Assembly: GCA_016785225.1 (NCBI GenBank)
Contig: JAFBJZ010000424.1
Coordinates: forward strand, 186,001-250,000
Length of the DNA stretch: 64,000 nucleotides
Source of the DNA: Psettodes erumei
Taxonomy: Eukaryota; Chordata; Actinopteri; Pleuronectiformes; Psettodidae
Direction of reading: 5' to 3'
In this document: positions 23,999 through 35,300 of the stretch, piece by piece
Position numbering within the stretch: the stretch's first letter is position 1
Layout of the letters: each line of letters opens with the position of its first letter
Translations under genes and position numbers: made by a program
Notes under the pieces: model-generated
The model's input: the letters and a program-made list of their open reading frames with translations, nothing else
Databases searched by the model: none
What the model was told of the DNA's origin: nothing

Positions 23999-24042
23999 CG
24001 CCAGCTGTCTGAGCATGGCTCGACGCCGAGACATAACGAGAG
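23999..24042 (-). CDS. dcaf1: Possible upstream first coding exon of dcaf1
   Basis: On the minus strand an acceptor-like acattttttcag precedes an exon with ATG at 24034, reading MSRRRAMLRQLA and ending in phase 0 at a strong donor GCG|gtgagt. Splicing to 23247 gives ...LRQLA-AA-MANPQ in frame with the downstream start, adding 14 residues. Whether translation starts here or at 23241 is undecided; the downstream ATG has the stronger context. Confidence 0.5.
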
Positions 24043-24760
24043 CTGAAAAAATGTCTCCGTTGTGCTGCTTAGTCCACACCAACAGGTGTCCTCAGCTCAG
24101 GACAGCTGTCGCTCCAGCTCACTTTCTGCCCTGTCTCTGCGCGCGTGCGTGCGCGCGTGCGTGCGCGGGGGGGGGGGGGGCAGAACGAGGGAGAGAGAGA
24201 GAGCTCACTGCTAACGCAGCAAGAAGGTGACAAGTTAGCAGAGTTAGCTAACTCGCCTGAATTCGCGCCGCTCCTGTCCCTTCACACACATTTTCCTCTC
24301 TCGGTTTTAAAAGACTCACGCCCTCCGCTCCCGCTACCCCGCTGCCTCCGGTTAATGCCGCGACGAGATAAGCTGCCGAGGTACAGCAGGGAGCAAGCGG
24401 GGCAGAGCGAGCATGTTGACAGTTCGTCTCACCTCATGTCCAGTTCGCGGACAGCTTCGGCTAGCGTTTTCAAAAATGGTTCACTCACCTGGAGGGAAAC
24501 TTCCGCCGCGCCGCGCTCCTCGGCTCAGCTCGGTGTTCGTAAAAAGTCACCGGGAAGCAGCGAGCGAAACAACGCTGACGCTACACGTTTAAGTAGGGAA
24601 AAGAAAAGTTTCACGTTTATTTTCAAACTTCTCCCGGTGGTCGCGCGATGTGTCACCAGGCGAGAGTCGACGGAAGATGACGACGAGCCCGCGAACGGCA
24701 TGATGGGACTTGTTGTCCAAAATCGCGACGAAGTGATTGTTGGTCAAGTTTGGCTCGTCC
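24043..24760 (-). promoter_or_regulatory. dcaf1: dcaf1 CpG-rich promoter and 5' noncoding exons
   Basis: CpG-rich sequence with two further consensus donors on the minus strand, CCTCCAG|gtgagt (boundary 24488/24489) and CATGAG|gtgaga (24432/24433). These suggest one or two noncoding first exons that splice to 24042 or 23247. The region also holds a GCGT-rich alternating tract and a 14-G run at 24139-24180. No TATA box is evident. Confidence 0.55.
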
Positions 24761-25107
24761 TCGGAAAAAGTACTTTAATACTTTACCTAGATGAAGTAGC
24801 AATGTAAAATGTTGATAAACGCAAAGTTAAGACCTGCCACTTTAATTCTGCTCCCTCTTTGATTTTATCTGTCTTTATTAAACTGATTTTATTTAAATCT
24901 CTTATTGATTTTCTAACATTTTCATAATTTTTTTTTCTATTTTTCCAGTGCAAAGTTAAAATGCAGATGAATTATCAACATAATTAATAAGAAGTGCTTG
25001 GCATACATCTCATTTGGCTTAAAGCTCTAATGTTTTCATTAGTGTTGGGGACCATTACCCTTTCCAATAACGGACTGGGCCACAAAAGTACAAACAAGTG
25101 CAAACAG
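24761..25107. other. Short intergenic spacer, smpd4 3' end to dcaf1 promoter
   Basis: About 350 AT-rich bases with several T and A runs; nothing else seen. The two genes are closely packed head to tail. Confidence 0.5.
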
Positions 25108-25113
25108 TTTATT
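25108..25113 (-). terminator. smpd4: Candidate smpd4 polyadenylation signal
   Basis: AATAAA on the minus strand about 885 bases past the smpd4 stop. Weaker or further candidates occur at about 24872 and 24888. Confidence 0.4.
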
Positions 25114-25997
25114 GAGCCTTTTGGACAAAAAAATGCATTCTGCCTTATAAAATAGTGTAGTTTAATTAATCAGCGCATTCTGAATGTTTTGTACTACACC
25201 TGTCTTCAGATGCTTGTTAAAAAAAAAAAAAAAAAAATCAACCTGCCTTACCACTAGAGCAGCAAAACTGAATTCACTGACAAGCTTCCCATATGTATGA
25301 GCCACATTTGAAAGCAGTTGTGCCAAAAGCAAGAAGAGCTGCCAGTCCTTTTTCCCTCAGGATTCTGTCCTGTATATGATGCATTTTTCAAAGTTCAGAA
25401 ACACATATTATACGGCCCACTGTTATTTAGTACGCCATGTCACATCATGAAACGTATTCCTCCATCGTTGGTTTGACTCTGAACTGTGACCTTACTGTGA
25501 CAAACTGTATTTTTTTCAGGGATCAATATGCAGCAACTACTCAGTTAGTCAACTGAACAAACAATGAATCGATTAGGCGACTTTTTTTTTTTAAAGTAAA
25601 TCACCATCGACAATGTCTCGTTTAAGATTCTGAAACCTGCTGCTTTACTCTGTTTTCATGTCACAGTCGAATGAATAAGTTGCAGTTTGTTTTGTTGGTC
25701 AGAAAACATAAGACTTTTGATGACATCACTTCGAGCTTTAGGAAACTGTAAGGGCTATTTCAAAAATGTTTTCTGATGAGACAAGGCCAAACGATTAATC
25801 AAGTAAAGAACTGGCAGATTGATCCATCATGAATGTAATTGTCAGCTGCAGCCATGGATCAAGAGCTTACTAAATGAGTTATTATACAATTCGTGGGACC
25901 ACTTAACACTTCATTAGTTTTTGCACTCTTTTTTTTTAACCAAAGCTGGAAGTGATGCGTATTTTTTCCACCTGTGTAGGAACCCTGTTGCCCTCAG
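25114..25997 (-). other. smpd4: Probable smpd4 3' untranslated region
   Basis: AT-rich noncoding sequence between the stop codon and the first clear AATAAA. It includes a 17-base A run near 25220. Confidence 0.4.
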
Positions 25998-26318
25998 TTA
26001 GTGTGTCTTCAGTTTGTCTCCGAACAGCGTCATGAAGAGTCCGTACAGGAACCCCCCCGTGAGGATGACCAGAGTGCTCGACACGGGGCCTAGCGACAGC
26101 AGGGCCCCGAACACGTAGAGGAGCAGCAGCAGCAGTATCGTCCTATAGCTGGCCAGCGGGCGCAGGCTCAGCCTCGGGTGGCGGCTCCTCTCCAGCGTCT
26201 GCCGGGACATCGGGCTCTGGTTCAGCTTCGCGATGGAGTCGGAGTTCGTCAAGTAGTGGCGACCCAGGCGACCCAGGAAGTCCGGCCGTGAGCAGAGTGC
26301 ATTCATGTGCCCTCCAAA
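25998..26318 (-). CDS. smpd4: smpd4 last coding exon with membrane anchor
   Basis: Begins FGGHMNALCSRPDFLGRL and ends ...FGDKLKTH. A hydrophobic stretch of about 40 residues (TILLLLLLYVFGALLSL, then TLVILTGGFLYGLFMTLF) forms one or two membrane segments, the anchor expected of SMPD4. Splice acceptor tgcccccag fixes the 5' end. Confidence 0.93.
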   Translation of the reverse strand, partial: FGGHMNALCSRPDFLGRLGRHYLTNSDSIAKLNQSPMSRQTLERSRHPRLSLRPLASYRTILLLLLLYVFGALLSLGPVSSTLVILTGGFLYGLFMTLFGDKLKTH

Positions 26319-29300
26319 CTGGGGGCACCAGAAAAAAAACAAAAACACAGATATGAATGTCTCTTAGGTGTAATTACCCTAATAGGAATGATTGTGTGGT
26401 TGTAGTGTTCACTGTTGTGCCACGTTTATCAACAGCTCCAGGAAAAAAGTCTCTGAACGCTTGTGGATTGCAGGTGATATCACTGACTGTGGACTGGTAC
26501 CAGGTTTGAGATGTGTGTGTCTGACACTAGCGTAAACTTTTTCTTCATGTTTTCACAGCATTTCGCTGGTGCCACTTACCCTCTCGTTGACCAGAGAAGA
26601 GATCCTGTAGAAGAGCCTGACCAGCAGGGCGTTCTCATAGCTCCTGATGGGCTGGAGCTCTGGATCTCCTTGATACTGAATGTCAAACCTGCGCAGTCCG
26701 TTTATGATCTGCGCAACAAACACACAGCGACAGGGTTTCAATCTCTGCTGCTCGACCCGCAGCTCTCGTGCACTGCCCCCGCTCACGTACGTTCATTTGA
26801 AATACCGACCTGCCTCCTGCCCAGGTCGGTCAGGATGAGTCCGTTCTCCCCTTGGATGCAGTCTGGCAGCTGCTTGTAGTTGCCGTTGTCCTGGGAAGAA
26901 CCCAGGTTTGATATGAGCTGAGTCAGCTGCCCCTGGTTCAGCTACATAAACAAAGAAACATGAATTTAATTAACACCCACAGTCGATGTTCAGCACTTTC
27001 TGCTGGCAATAACAACACATGGATATACTGCATATGGGTTGGTCTTAAGATACAAACGTTTTGTTAGCTTTGCAAGATTTTAAGCTAAAAAAAGAGATTT
27101 TGAACGTCTGATACAGCAAGAAGAAAAGTCAGAAGCTACAGCTCACCTTGACGAGAACATGAATGCCTGCATCACATTTTCTGACAATGCACCACAACAT
27201 TCACTACCATTGTTCATCAGTCATATAATTTAAGCAGGTCAATAAAATATATACTATAACTAAATGTTTATTGGGTGTAAGGAATAACACAAAAGGGGGA
27301 AAAAGCAACAATTTCAGTAAACTGACCTTGAAGATTTGACACAAGTTTTCCAAAGCTCTGTCCAGAAACTCGTGGGTCTTCTTCAGACACTCCCCGCTCT
27401 CTTCTGGCTCGGCCCCAGAGAAGGTGTTGTTGAGATCAGAGGAGCCCAGACCGAACCAGGACAGGAACGAGGAGCTGGCTGCTGCCTCGCTGGCCTGATC
27501 CGATATCCTCTTGGCTGTCTGTCTGGCTTGTGCAATGATCTGGATCAACTTCATGACCTGCAAAATGGACATTCATTTAAGACCCTCAACCACAGCAGCA
27601 GGTATTTTCAGTATGGCTTCCCACCGCATTCATTAAGCATTTAGTTTCCTGCCAATGTCAATTTATGTGCTACTACGCCGGGTTTGTGACTCAGGCAGAA
27701 TGTCCGAGGTGGTAACATGTCCACAGACGTGCATGAAATGAAAACAAGTGTGTGAAACAAGGAGGACTCACTGCTCCTCTGAGCTCGGTGCCAAACATCT
27801 GTTTGTACTGACAGTCCTGGCCTTCCAGGGCGTACACGTGGCTCTTCACCCTGAACACCATGTCTGTCACCACCTTCTGGCGGCAGGACAGGTAGCTGCC
27901 TCCTTGGCTCGGCGTCAGGTAGCCGCGGGGCTGGCGGTGGTGGAGGACGTGCTCAGGCTCTAGAAACAACTGCTCACCTGGAGAGAGACGACTGGATCGG
28001 TTTTTGTTTGTCTCCCCGGTACCATGGTTTACTAATTACTCTAGCAGGTACAGTGGAATAGCCACTACAACGTTGTTTGCTTTTTTGGTTTCAAGTCAAA
28101 CCTCAATTTTGAAAAATTTTGAAGCAGCTTTGCATGAAAAAACACAATATGACTACTGCTGAGAAACAAAACAAAAAAAAAAAAAATCTTTACAAATAAA
28201 GTATTTAAAGAATTTTCTTTTTTACAACGATATGGGACATGGTTTGTTTTTTTAACAATACACAAGTTCACCTTTCTGGATCATCTCTGCCAGGTTTGGC
28301 TGAGCGAAGACTTTGGCCACCCTGAACACCATCAATGCATTTTTTGCATTGACCAGATCCGTCCTCACGGCTCTGTTCAAAAACACCTGGAAGAGCTTTG
28401 TGTACATGAGAAGGTTCTCCTGAATGAACGACTCCCTGCAAGACAGCGAGCAACGGTGCAACGTTATTGATCCAGCGCTCGTCCACGTCGTCTCTCATCT
28501 CATCACGGTGGACTCCGTTAGACTCACCACTTGTCAGGTACGGTTCTGTTTTGGTCTGGCTGAGGGTTGGTCTTCTCGCCCGTGTATCTCCACGGCTGGA
28601 TGTGGCTCAGCCATGTCTCTAACACCTAAACACAGAAATGACACATCCTCTTATCAAATAAACCCAAGTGTGTCTCTCCCCCTTCATATATGAAATGAAC
28701 TGCTCTCCATTAAAGCCCGACCAGCAGCTGTTCTTCTACTGTCACACTCAATGAAATGCCAGAGCGCATCAACTAAATGGATTAAGGTGATGAAAAGCTA
28801 CACATCAGCAGACTGAAATACTGAGATATAAGAGAAAATAGAACTGAAATAAAAACGTGACCTACTGCTCTGAAAGAGGCGTCCAGCGGCCAGTGACCGA
28901 AGCAGTGCTGGAGAAACAGGTACAGTTTCTGTTGAACGAAGCGCTGCACCACCACTCTGAAAAAATGCAATGAATTAAACCAAAGCACTTGGTGGCACAA
29001 TGAATCAATTCATTTGACGGGTAAAGAGGCGTCAGCAGTGACGTGTGAGGTGAGTGCGAGGAGGCGGACCTCTTGAACTCCTCCAGCGGGCTGGTGTGGG
29101 TGTGCGAGTGGGCGGAGGGCGAGGAGGACAGCTGCTCGGGCTTCAGGCTGTTGGAGAAGGCGTGCAGGTGTTTCACCAGGAGACGCACCACCAGCACGTG
29201 CTCCTCTGTCGGAGTGAAGGGCTCCTGAAAAGGCGACCGGTCACAAAAGTGGAAACGCACGTGACACCCTCCTCCCCCAACCCAAAAGCCCATCATCGTC

Positions 29301-32294
29301 CCCCGCAGCCCCCCGCTTTCCTTTTTTGTAAGCAGCTTGTTAGAATGCACCCCGGTCCAAAAGCAGCCAAACAGCCATCAAAGGCTCAGAACACGTTCTG
29401 TGTGATAGAGCACAGAGGTCCCACAATGCTTTTCACGTGAGAGAGAGTGAGCGTCTTTACTTAATCCTCATTATATTATGTATTGTTGTTCATCTCTATT
29501 CTCTTTCTTTTACCTCCTACTGGCAATTTAGCCCAAAAACCTAAAACACACATAATTTAGTTTTTCTCTGTGGACACTAAAAGTAGTTCAGATTAAGAAC
29601 AAGATTAAGGATTTAAAATAAGAATTCATTGTCATTTGATACTTGTTGTGACTGTGCAGTTCACTCAATTTAATATTTAAAAAAAGATTATTTAAGGATT
29701 TATTAAAATGTCTGAATGACCGGTGGGACCTCGATGCTCTATTACCTGCGAAAAGCGAAGCTGCTTTTTCAAAATGCTGCAATGTTCCCTCTTCTGGATA
29801 AACACCAGGAAACACAAATATTACCTCTGTAAAGTACGTTGAATATGATTTTAGACAATGAACTAAAATAAATGATGTGATTGGATGACTTCTTTTTGAC
29901 TGGCATGTAAAATAAAGATTGGTGTTTATGTAACGTAATGTAATGTAGTAGTATCTTTTGCTTTACAAAGAGCAATAGTGTCAATAGAAAGAAACATTTA
30001 TCAACCACACAAAGCAACAGACAGTGTAAAAACCAAAACAAAACAAAACATGCCTTTAAAAAAAAGAGAAAAAAAAACAGCAAGAGAACCACACCCAAAA
30101 CAGTTAAAAAAAAGAAAAGAATCTGCCAAATTCCAAAAGCTTCATTCCAGCATTATTTTTCTGTCAAGGATACTTCTCTGTAGAAATTCACAGTTTACAG
30201 TCAGACTGAGATTTTACTGTCTGAAGACGACAAGCCTAATAACAGCATCATGTGTGGTTTCTTAAAGTGTGTGTGAGAGCCTCACACTGCTGATGTGACT
30301 TCTGCAGCTGAAAGTCATCAGAGCTCATTACAGAAGAGCTAACCTCTGAGCTCAGGGAATAAAAATGGGCCAGAACACATAGGGAACTGCTGCTGTTTAA
30401 TACGGCCGGCTTGTCTTATCATTTGAGCACATGGTGACGATATATTGTACATCACAATTCACCAACTGTTTTACAGTAAAGCTAGAACCATTCCCATAAT
30501 GGCCAGCTCTGCACAAAAGCAGGATAAAGCATGCAAAAATAAAAAAAAAAAATCAGCCATCACTAATGTCTGCAAGCACCAGGCTGGTGATTGGAAGGAC
30601 ATGGTCTCACTGTGTTTGTCTCTGAGAGAGAGAAGTACCCTTGACTGTGACCTTAACTGACTGAGGTTTACCTCCAGGAGGCCCCAGAGGGGCGGGGGTG
30701 AATGAAAAGGTAAAAGTACTTGGTAGGTGTGGAGGGTCCCAGAGCCTGGTGGGGCGTAGGGTTGGCACGGCATGCTGGACATACTGAGGCGGTACTGCAG
30801 CAGCGCCAGCTGTTCACCCATAACCACCAGGGGGAGGGGGGAGGAAGGAGAGGAGGAGGAAAGACAGGAGGTGGAGGAGGAACGACAGGCGAAGAGGGAG
30901 GAAGAAGACGGGTGACAATAAGGGAGGGTGAGGACGGGAGAGAAAAAGGGTGGCAGGAGGAAGGTACAACATGAGAAGAGGAGAAACGGAGGCAGCACAG
31001 AAAGGAAGAGTGCAACAAGATGGAAAACGATTGGCCGAAAACATTCAGGAGGAAAGGAGCAGGACACAGGAGAGGAGACAAACAAAAAGAAAACAGTGAC
31101 TGAGGAGGCACAACGCTCTGAGTACTGGGGGACGACACAGAGGCCTTGTGACACTGCAGATAAAGAGGATTACGTGATGTTAGGGATGGGAATCATTTCA
31201 CCTCATTTCTGTCCATTAGCTGCATGAGATGTACTGTACACATGCTTCTCTGTCGTGTGAGGCTGAGTGGAAATGTTTTACTTCCCGTGATGTAGTTATG
31301 GGCAGTATCGCTCTGCCGTGGATCCAGGTCAACATTTAAAATGAATCTGACAGACGAGCTTTAATAATTCCCATCCCTAATGGTTTAACTTCATCAACGG
31401 AGTGGACTCAGAACTGTAAGACTCTTGTGTTGCACCGTCACAACTGCAACGACAATCAGTATTTTAACTGATCTGTAGTAAACAAATTATGAATCGCAAC
31501 CTAGAAATTTTAATTAATTTGAAAAACCCCAAAAGACTGGGACATAAAGCTAAAAAAAACCCCAAACATATCAACGTGGTCAGAATCTTGCAGTTGAAGT
31601 CCACTGTTCAGCAGGATGGACACGTGACACAACATCAGTTTAACACGGTGGTGATTCTGTTTTGAAGGGGTGAGCAGTGAGCAGTGTTTCCTGTGCAGCC
31701 TTGTGGAGCAGTCACAGAGGAATCATTCAAATAAAATGAAATAATTGTAAGTCGGTACTTGGAGTAACTGCAGGCCACAATACTGCCACGTAAACACAGA
31801 GGAAACAGTGTAGCTGGGTGTTCTGTGTCGTGATGTCAGACTATACATGCATACAGTGTGTAACTGTAATGTGCAAACGGTGCAGGCAAAGGGAACAAAC
31901 CCCCCCAGCATTAAGTCTCACAGTGAATGCTTTTGATACGTGTTCAATGAAAAGTATGTAACGTGAAGACGAGACTGTGACACAACCTGTGGGCAACAAG
32001 TAATCATCCCTGTTAGGGCTCCGTGAGATTGAAAAACAAAAAACAAAAACAACTTTAAGTCCTGTTCAAAAACCTTCACCATGTTGTGACTTCATGTTGG
32101 TGTTATACATGCAACCGCACACGTGGAACGCAATGACAACCAAACAACAAACATGTGCAAACATGCAAAAGATGTGATGGAAAGCAAAAGCACTAATACT
32201 GGGAACTCATGCCAAATCGCCCGACGTATTAGCTTCACTCTGCAGCTACTCATATGCTGTAGAACACATTTCAGATATAAACCAGATGCTTTCA

Positions 32295-32355
<61 letters not shown>

Positions 32356-35300
32356 GGGGCCAGGGGATGTTCGATGTGCATTCACACTGCAAGGAGCTGG
32401 AGACGCTTTTTAAACGTCTGTCGGTCCACAGCAGTTTGAAACTCTCATCACGTGCTGCTGTACAACGTGCTGCGTATCATTAATGAGCCTGTCACTGTGC
32501 AGATGTGTTCCTGCTTACAGTGTGAACAGGTGAAGCTCTCCTCCAGTCCTGATGAGCCAAGCATTGAGCTCATGCAAGGCTGGATCTGACGGCCGAGTGC
32601 GATACGTGACCAAACCGACTGGTGGGTCACCGTGCTACCTGACAATCACACCACAGCCACGTCGCAAAACATCCCCCGCTTTATCCCCTTTTTCTCTCTA
32701 AGCGGATCATAATTTACAAAATGAACTTCATATTGAAGAAGAACTGAAACTAGCGACTGAGACCATAAACTCAGAATGAAAATGTTAACGGACATCATAA
32801 ATCCAGTGAGAAGTAGAATCATTTTCTCACAGACTTCTATACAAACCAACCAGTAGAGTCGCCCCTGGTGGTCTTTCAGTAGAATACATGTTTATGTCAC
32901 ATCTGCATTGGCTTCATTGTTCTACATCCATGTTTTTTCAGTCTATGCTAAAAAAAACCCCAGAAAGCCAGTTTTAGCGTACGGACTTCCAGACTGTATC
33001 CGGTCAGGGCTGCTGGTCAGCATCACCTGACCCACCCTGGGCTTGCTCTCCGAAGACGGGACAGAGATGGAGGAGGCGTGAGGGAGGAGTTGTGGTCAGC
33101 CAGTCGACAGCCAGCCGTGCGATGCCGCAGTGCAAGGAAGGGGGGGGTGTAGGGGTGTACACTGGTTCTCTTACCTTCACCTGTGGAGACTGAAGCTTCT
33201 GGTACATCTCCAGGGAGTAGTGATGGAGCCAGATCTCCACAAACATCTGCGGGGGAAGGAATCAACACTTTTTTTCAGCCTGATAAATTTCAAACAGCTA
33301 CGACCAGCATCTCTTCAAATGCACCCACTAGATCTGAATAATCTGTCAGTTCAGTTATGACAGAAATTATAAAATCAGTTCAATCTCTTTTCAAGCATGA
33401 ATGTCTATTTCCAAACTCTCAAAACATTTTGCTTTTCCTTGTGATATTATAAAATCCATGTTTGGGTTTACACCACTTTGGGAAATTGTGATTCCCATTG
33501 TTTGCCCTTTTCTAACATTAATCAGCAGATTAACAAAAAAAAAAAAAATCAAATCACTCATTAGATGCAGCTCTGATACAACTCAAAGTAAACCCAAGAG
33601 TTTTTTTCTCTGAGCACTAGAATATATAAAATATATTAAAAAAATTAAAAGTCTGAGAACATGTGACACAAAACCCAGATACTGTCACATTTCTAAATCT
33701 TTTCGATGGAGAGCAGAGTGAAGTGCAGCTTGGTTTGTGCCTCACCTGTAACAGAGTTTCAGACCTCCAGATTTCCTGGGCTGCTGGGTCTGCGTTCACT
33801 GAGGGCTGGTGGAATATGTGATGTTTCAGGAGGCTGGGGCTGTGAACGCCATAACTGGCAAACGAAACACTGGTGGATCTGTTGAATTCAGAGGAACGGG
33901 AGAGATGAAAATGATGCATCGTAACTTTCAGGTAATCTCGCTCCAATCTTCAACAAACCTGCTCTTGCTGTAAATACCTCGGTGAGGGGGCAGTGACGGA
34001 GCCTCTGGAGTCAGAGAAAGGAGAAGGAGGCACGCTTCCCTCGCTGGGGAGGAAGTATTTCAGGTAGGTGTCCACCAGCACGAAGTAGGCACTGTCTGTG
34101 GAGCTGCCATTTTGGCCTTGGGGGTAGGTCTGAAAACCGAGCGCTGTTTAGTGTGAAGACTCGTACAAGATTCAGTGAACGATGATGACACAATCTCATA
34201 CTTTTCAAGACAAACCACGCATCGACTGAGACACACTGGATGTCGGCAAACTCACCTTTGGCGTGATGAGACAGTAGGCGAAGTTGAACATGAAGAATTC
34301 AAATGGATCTGCAGGAACGTTAAGAAATAACTTAACTCCCCAACTGCAACTACTATGATAATTGGTAATTTCAGTCACTTATCACACAATTTATAAAAAC
34401 AATAATCTGCAGATTAACTGATAATGACATTAGTTGTTACTTGCAGCTCTTAAATGGAACTAAACTGGGTGTCTGCTTGATATTATGAGATGTCCTTCAC
34501 ATGGTCGTAAAGAGAACACAGACACATTAGTGTGTGTTTTTGCGAAGGATACTGAGAGCAAGGTTCAGAGTCAGCTGACCGGACAGGGAACTGCAGCTTG
34601 TTGTGGAACAGCGGACAGTCGGGGAGGACTCCCTCCTGGATGCAGGCCTTCACAGGACCCTTAAAGACACAGTTACACAGAGAAACAAACCATGATGGCA
34701 CACCTCCAACCTGCAGCTACAGGTTCGGCCACCTTTCTGTCTCCATGCTCCAAACTGGACATATCCAGTAAAATCTATTAGATTAAAATGTACCTTTTCT
34801 TTTACTCTCCTGTTGATGTTATGCATTTATGTATGTGACAGATGTAGGCTGGTGTTAAGGCTTAAGTGAATAGTATATATTCAGATTACTGAATTAGAGC
34901 ACTTTTCATTTTTCAGTAAATCAGAGCAGGTTGAGTAGATTCCAATTGGACCACTGCACCTTGCAACAATCTAATAAGACATAGTTCTACTATATTTTTT
35001 TAATATGTTAAAATGAAGCCAATGCCAAAAACATCACCTGTATATGTAAATATTCATTAATAAGACAAATATTTAAACTTATTCATTATAATGAAACATG
35101 ACTAATGCTCTTACCGGGAGATAATTAACAGGAATTTCATATTTGTACTCTTCTGCTTGAAGTTTATACACAAGCTTCATCATTGGCCCACTGAAAAGAA
35201 GATTGGGAAGAGAAAAGACACAGAACAGTGTTTGACTTCATTCTTAAAACACACAGTGAAGAGGACATCTGAAGGGAACACACACTGCTGCCGCGGTTAC

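Noticed and set aside
24145..24807. 220-residue plus-strand open frame
   Set aside because: It lies antisense to the dcaf1 promoter and 5' exons, starts in a low-complexity GCGT/G14 tract and shows no recognisable domain.
30471..31154. 227-residue minus-strand open frame rich in Ser, Pro and Leu
   Set aside because: Only 90 bases of it are smpd4 exon 10; the rest is translated polypyrimidine intron.
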